From Hellea sp039977295 (GTDB taxonomy: Bacteria; Pseudomonadota; Alphaproteobacteria; Caulobacterales; Maricaulaceae), in NCBI GenBank assembly GCA_039977295.1, contig JBDWDN010000012.1:930001-994000 (forward strand): a stretch of DNA of 64,000 nucleotides, in the 5' to 3' direction. A program made the position numbers and the translations under genes. Positions 60,769 through 64,000 of the stretch are shown here, piece by piece. The notes beneath the pieces are model-generated. The model saw only the letters and a list, made by a program, of their open reading frames with translations, was not told the origin of the DNA and made no database searches. Every line of letters begins with the position of its first letter. The first letter of the stretch is position 1.

Positions 60769-61251
60769 TTAGAGCTTTTGAAACATAACATACGCCTCAA
60801 CGTCACCTTTTTCAGGGTCACGAAATGCCATGGGTAGCGTTCCGACAATCTTGAACCCCATTTTGGTCCAGAGATGCACGGCTGCCTCATTGGTCGAGAC
60901 AACCAGATTATATTGCATCCCGCGATAACCTTGCTCTCGCGCGAAATTAAGCGAGTGCTGACAGAGATTTCTTGCGATGCCTTGGCCGCGAAATTCTGGA
61001 TTCGTTACATAACCGCAATTGCAGATATGATCGCCTGGTCCCTGGTTATTAGGACGAATGTAATAAAGCCCCAAAAGCATTCCGCTTCGCTCTACTACAA
61101 ACACCGTTTTGTCAGCCGCGAACCAATAGGCTAAGCCGCCCTCACGGTTTAAATCTGTCGGCAAAGGGTAACTTCTGCCTGACCGGATGACCGGCTTAAC
61201 GAGGGCCCAAATGTCGTCATGATCAGCGGGTGTAGCGCGGCGAATATTCAT
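60769..61251 (-). CDS. GNAT family N-acetyltransferase
   Basis: A 160-residue acetyl-CoA-dependent acetyltransferase, cytoplasmic; the acceptor is unknown. GNAT pattern: N-terminal MNIRRATPADHDDIWALVKP, motif A VTNPEFRGQGIARNLCQHSL with the (Q/R)GxG(A/I) pyrophosphate loop, and motif B GYRGMQYNLVVSTNEAAVHL then WTKMGFKIVGTLP. It lies 37 bases upstream of the metalloprotease gene on the same strand and is divergent from the CsaA-like gene. Confidence 0.93.
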   Translation of the reverse strand: MNIRRATPADHDDIWALVKPVIRSGRSYPLPTDLNREGGLAYWFAADKTVFVVERSGMLLGLYYIRPNNQGPGDHICNCGYVTNPEFRGQGIARNLCQHSLNFAREQGYRGMQYNLVVSTNEAAVHLWTKMGFKIVGTLPMAFRDPEKGDVEAYVMFQKL

Positions 61252-61303
61252 AAGTGAGCCTTTTCATATAGACGGGACAGAGGGGGTTTGACATAAAGCC
61301 GCT

Positions 61304-61651
61304 ATGAGTCAAACACCCGAAACTAATTTTGAGACTTTTTTGAAAGTCGACATCCGTACCGGCACTATAATAGAGGCCGTAGAATTTCCTGAAGCCCGCA
61401 AGCCTGCCTATAAACTTAAAATTGATTTTGGCGAGGACATCGGTATTAAAAAATCCTCAGCCCAAATTACAGACCTTTATCAACCAGAAGACCTTGTCGG
61501 CAAACAGGTCGCGGCCGTAGTTAATTTTCCGAAACGGCAAATAGGCCCGTTTATGTCCGAAGTTCTTACGCTCGGGTTTCATAACGCTGACAATCATGTC
61601 GTCTTGTTCAGCCCTGACACCGAAACGCCAAATGGATCCCGCTTGCTATGA
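61304..61651 (+). CDS. csaA: CsaA-like tRNA-binding domain protein
   Basis: A 115-residue single OB-fold protein of the CsaA/tRNA-binding domain family, proposed chaperone-like or tRNA-binding role in the cytoplasm. Seen in FLKVDIRTGTIIEAVEFPEA, KPAYKLKIDFGEDIGIKKSS, AQITDLYQPEDLVGKQVAAV and NFPKRQIGPFMSEVLTLGF. It overlaps the next gene by four bases (ATGA). Function is inferred from the family only. Confidence 0.9.
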   Translation: MSQTPETNFETFLKVDIRTGTIIEAVEFPEARKPAYKLKIDFGEDIGIKKSSAQITDLYQPEDLVGKQVAAVVNFPKRQIGPFMSEVLTLGFHNADNHVVLFSPDTETPNGSRLL

Positions 61652-62319
61652 CCGACACATCACCTGACGCGTGCCAAATCTACCTTATCACGCCTCCGCA
61701 AATTCCAGATATGGACGCCTTTTGCAAAGAGCTACGCGCGGCTCTGTCCGTAGCGCCCGTTGCATGCTTGCAAATTCGGCTAAAAGAGGTGAATGGCGAC
61801 AAAGCAGAGAGTTCAGCCATTGTTCAGGCTTGCGAGATTATAAAACCGATATGTTATGAACATGGAACACTTGTCATTATCAATGACGATCCAGATGTAG
61901 CAAAGCAGTGCGACGCGGATGGCGTCCATCTCGGTCAAAACGACATGGACTATTTTTCATCCAGAGAACTGCTTGGCGGGGATGTCATTATCGGCGTCAC
62001 ATGCCATAATTCAAAAGGTCTCGGTTTCGAGGCGGCAAATGCAGGCGCGGATTATGTGGCCTTTGGAGCGTTCTTCGAGACGTCAACCAAGCCCACAAAA
62101 CACCGCGCCACAACGGAGATTTTAGAATGGTGGCAAGAAGCCGTCGAAGTACCGAGCGTCGCGATTGGCGGGATAACCGTGGACAATGCAGCGGGCATCA
62201 TAAAAGCGGGCGCGGATTTTATAGCCGTGTCGTCGGGCGTGTGGGCGCATCCGGACGGGCCAGCCTCGGCAGTCTCGCAGCTATCAGCCTTATGTCAGGC
62301 GCATTCACAGCGGGACTAA
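61648..62319 (+). CDS. thiE: thiamine phosphate synthase
   Basis: ThiE-family TIM barrel of 223 residues that joins the pyrimidine and thiazole moieties to form thiamine phosphate. Motifs: CLQIRLKE (QxRxK), IINDDPDVAKQCDADGVHLG (NDxxDxA...GADGVHxG), IGVTCHN, ADYVAFGAFFETSTKPTK (pyrophosphate loop) and VAIGGITVDNA. The usual NDR is NDD here, as in a number of alphaproteobacterial homologues. It is coupled to the CsaA-like gene; its last 79 bases overlap the Sel1 gene in another frame. Confidence 0.88.
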   Translation: MTDTSPDACQIYLITPPQIPDMDAFCKELRAALSVAPVACLQIRLKEVNGDKAESSAIVQACEIIKPICYEHGTLVIINDDPDVAKQCDADGVHLGQNDMDYFSSRELLGGDVIIGVTCHNSKGLGFEAANAGADYVAFGAFFETSTKPTKHRATTEILEWWQEAVEVPSVAIGGITVDNAAGIIKAGADFIAVSSGVWAHPDGPASAVSQLSALCQAHSQRD

Positions 62320-63287
62320 GCACCGCAGCTTATGCCGACACCTCAACAGTAACCCAGCCTTCCGTCAGTTTCGAAGATGCCCTCTCCGCCTATAATGGCG
62401 GCGATAAATTTACCGCGCTTTCCAATGCGCGCGCCGCCGCACGCAAAGGATCTGCGGATGCCGCTGTCATGGCAGGCTATATTTTGCGCAAAGGCGAAAC
62501 TGGCACGATAAACCTCAACGAAGCCAAATCCTGGTATATGCAAGCGGCCAATCAAGATCATCCAGATGCGCTCGTCGCGCTGGGTGAAATGGCAATAAAA
62601 AATGAAGCTGGCCTGACGCAATCTGATGCTGTATCCTATCTTACGCGGGCCTCTGATCTAGGCCGCACGGACGCTATGCGCGCCTTGTCCGACCTTTACC
62701 GCACGGGCCAAGGCACGGCCCCTAGCGCAAAGAAATCAGAAAACCTTTTAAAGAAAGCCTCACAAAGCTTTGACCGTGACGCGACGAAACGCTTGGGCGA
62801 TAGCTATTTTGATAAAGACCCGAAAAAGGCTTTGAAATATTATGAGCAAGCCGCAGATGCAGGTCATGTCGAAGCCTCATATATAGCCGGCGTTATGTAT
62901 GCGGAAAACTTTGAAATCCGGCCCAATTCCCACAAATCAGCCTCATTGCTAAAGCAAGCCGCTGAAGGCGGCCACGCCGCCGCCCAAGCCGATTATGGCC
63001 TCCTCGTCTATCAAGGATACGGCGCCGCAAAATCTGACAAAGAAGCCGCCAAATGGTTCGAAAAATCTGCTAAGGGCGGCGACAAAGAAGGACAGTTTCT
63101 ATACGCCTTTACCCTCGCCAAAGGCGAAGGCGTGACGCAAAGCTTTGAGGAAGCTTATTACTGGCTCTTAAAATCAGATAAGAGCGGCAATGACGATTAC
63201 GACAAAGATCGTGCGGAGCTTAAGAAGCGGTTAGAAGCGAATGTGGACGCCGCAATTTTAAACCGTGCCAGGGCCCGGGTAAATTGA
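62241..63287 (+). CDS. exported Sel1-repeat (TPR-like) protein
   Basis: A 348-residue protein with a signal peptide (VGASGRASLGSLAAISLMSG then AFTAGLSTAAYAD) and about seven Sel1-like repeats, for example EAKSWYMQAANQDHPDALVA, KALKYYEQAADAGHVEASYI, SASLLKQAAEGGHAAAQADY, EAAKWFEKSAKGGDKEGQFL and EAYYWLLKSDKSGNDDYDKD. Sel1 arrays act as protein-binding scaffolds; here likely periplasmic. No ATG gives a good signal peptide: I chose GTG 62241, inside thiE, which supplies positive residues before the hydrophobic stretch. ATG 62292 would leave a short, uncharged signal. Confidence 0.82.
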   Translation: MGASGRASLGSLAAISLMSGAFTAGLSTAAYADTSTVTQPSVSFEDALSAYNGGDKFTALSNARAAARKGSADAAVMAGYILRKGETGTINLNEAKSWYMQAANQDHPDALVALGEMAIKNEAGLTQSDAVSYLTRASDLGRTDAMRALSDLYRTGQGTAPSAKKSENLLKKASQSFDRDATKRLGDSYFDKDPKKALKYYEQAADAGHVEASYIAGVMYAENFEIRPNSHKSASLLKQAAEGGHAAAQADYGLLVYQGYGAAKSDKEAAKWFEKSAKGGDKEGQFLYAFTLAKGEGVTQSFEEAYYWLLKSDKSGNDDYDKDRAELKKRLEANVDAAILNRARARVN

Positions 63288-63324
63288 GTACAGAGTGCCT
63301 CTTATTGGCTGGATATTGGCAAAA

Positions 63325-63356
63325 GGGGAGTGTACAAAATTGGAAGTTCACTCCTC
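63325..63356. terminator. weak hairpin between Sel1 and RTX genes
   Basis: GGGGAGTG (63325-63332) and CACTCCTC (63349-63356) form an 8-base stem with one G-T pair and a 16-base loop, between two convergent genes. No T run follows, so termination is uncertain. Confidence 0.3.
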
Positions 63357-63487
63357 ATAACAGACATTAGCGAGCGGCATGATTGAAACGAATTTAGGAC
63401 GCCCTCGCAATCACAACTTGACCCAAAAACAGACCTTGAGGTGCTTTCTTATCTGAATATTTTAGTGCTAATTATTGACCCTTAGTT

Positions 63488-64000
63488 TTATATCAGCGCG
63501 TTCATATCCGGGAATAAGACTTCGGTATCAAAATCTATCGTTTCGCCCGCGAAAGCGCTAGGATCTTGCAGTGTTTCGGCACTAGTTACGTTAGCAAAAT
63601 TATCAACACTGAGGTCCGAAATATCTACGTCGACTAAGGTCAGGCTATTGCCACTGCCAAAATCGAAAATGACATTATTCCCCGCTTGAAATGCAACGGA
63701 CATAATTTCTGCGAAGGTGTCGAAATCGGTTCCTCCCTGTAATATGTTAATCCTCTCATTTGAGACGGCTTGGAAATCGAATATCACGTCCGCTCCATCA
63801 TCTATACCATAACCGAATGTATCTACCCCTGCTCCTCCGAAGAGGCTGTCGTCCCCTGCGGATCCTTCGCCACCATAAATATAATCATCCCCGCCAAACC
63901 CAAAAAGGGAAACCGATGTGTCTGTCACGGTCCATGCAATAGTATCCCCATAATTGGATCCAAATATTCTCTCAATACTTACAAAGCTATCGAATTTAGC
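63488..64000 (-). CDS. RTX calcium-binding protein, C-terminal part (N-terminus beyond window)
   Basis: The frame is open from the window edge: 170 visible residues. It begins FDSFVSIERIFGSNYGDTIA, then glycine-rich repeats (GGDDYIYGGEGSAGDDSLFG), then the tail TFGYGIDDGADVIFDF, DFDTFAEIMSVAFQAGNNVI, FDFGSGNSLTLVDVDISDLS. This tail aligns residue for residue with the ends of the two RTX proteins at 8.9-19.9 kb and is probably the type I secretion module. An internal GTG at 63928 gives a shorter frame, but the upstream residues continue the homology, so it is not the true start. Confidence 0.88.
   Translation of the reverse strand, partial: AKFDSFVSIERIFGSNYGDTIAWTVTDTSVSLFGFGGDDYIYGGEGSAGDDSLFGGAGVDTFGYGIDDGADVIFDFQAVSNERINILQGGTDFDTFAEIMSVAFQAGNNVIFDFGSGNSLTLVDVDISDLSVDNFANVTSAETLQDPSAFAGETIDFDTEVLFPDMNALI

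Noticed and set aside
1..64000. tRNA, rRNA, tmRNA and intact insertion sequences.
   Set aside because: Read by eye for T-loop GGTTCRA contexts, CCA-ended arms and transposase motifs; none found. A covariance-model tRNA/Rfam scan would be decisive.

Overview
The window looks like a chromosomal piece of a marine-type alphaproteobacterium. The gene content and order (xseA-DUF2093 divergent from purD; YbjN-proC; an EnvZ/OmpR-like pair beside a branched-chain aminotransferase; uvrC next to pgsA; paired MaoC and TIGR01459 HAD genes) are what I would expect of Hyphomonadales/Maricaulales-like bacteria. This placement is inference from gene content, not from a marker gene. Base composition is moderate, with clearly AT-richer patches. 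I saw no rRNA, tRNA, CRISPR array or intact insertion sequence.

Layout. 1-8.6 kb: housekeeping genes (partial M23 peptidase, DUF2093, xseA, purD, a secreted amidohydrolase, ribF, a MaoC hydratase, a HAD hydrolase) separated by two palindromic intergenic elements. 8.6-22.8 kb: an accessory RTX region. A 1171-residue and a 2450-residue calcium-binding RTX protein are encoded convergently and share a position-specific C-terminal cassette. Behind the giant gene lies a winged-helix/TolB-like/TPR regulator, followed by about 900 bp holding a decayed winged-helix start. A piece of a CAP-protein signal-peptide gene sits at the 3' edge of the giant gene, and the intact CAP gene begins at 22.78 kb, so the two copies flank the giant RTX locus in direct orientation. 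A third RTX gene, with the same tail, runs off the right edge (63.5-64.0 kb). No type I secretion transporter is in the window.

23.5-32.8 kb: an acyl-CoA catabolic region (MaoC hydratase, two acyl-CoA dehydrogenases, Fe-alcohol dehydrogenase, hotdog thioesterase, HD protein, alpha/beta hydrolase, SDR, DUF7282 protein, acyl-CoA ligase). Two copies of an 18-bp palindrome, TATGCAM-N4-TTGCATA, lie in the dehydrogenase/alcohol-dehydrogenase divergent promoter and upstream of the ligase, which suggests a shared repressor. 33-41.8 kb: a carbohydrate locus on the minus strand with a TolB-like/TPR protein, a broken GMC oxidoreductase, two intact translationally coupled GMC oxidoreductases, a TAT-signal sugar isomerase-like protein and a GH10 xylanase with a duplicated N-terminal module.

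42-64 kb: mostly conserved genes. A possible structured RNA precedes a small lipoprotein gene, and a 316-bp inverted-repeat element precedes the trhO-GST pair. Then come a YbaY-like triple-repeat exported protein and a three-gene 2-oxoacid:ferredoxin oxidoreductase operon with a GltD-like flavoprotein. They are followed by YbjN-proC, the two-component system, ilvE, pgsA with a motif-degenerate paralogue, uvrC, a secreted metzincin-like metalloprotease, a GNAT acetyltransferase, and a CsaA-like/ThiE/Sel1 operon.
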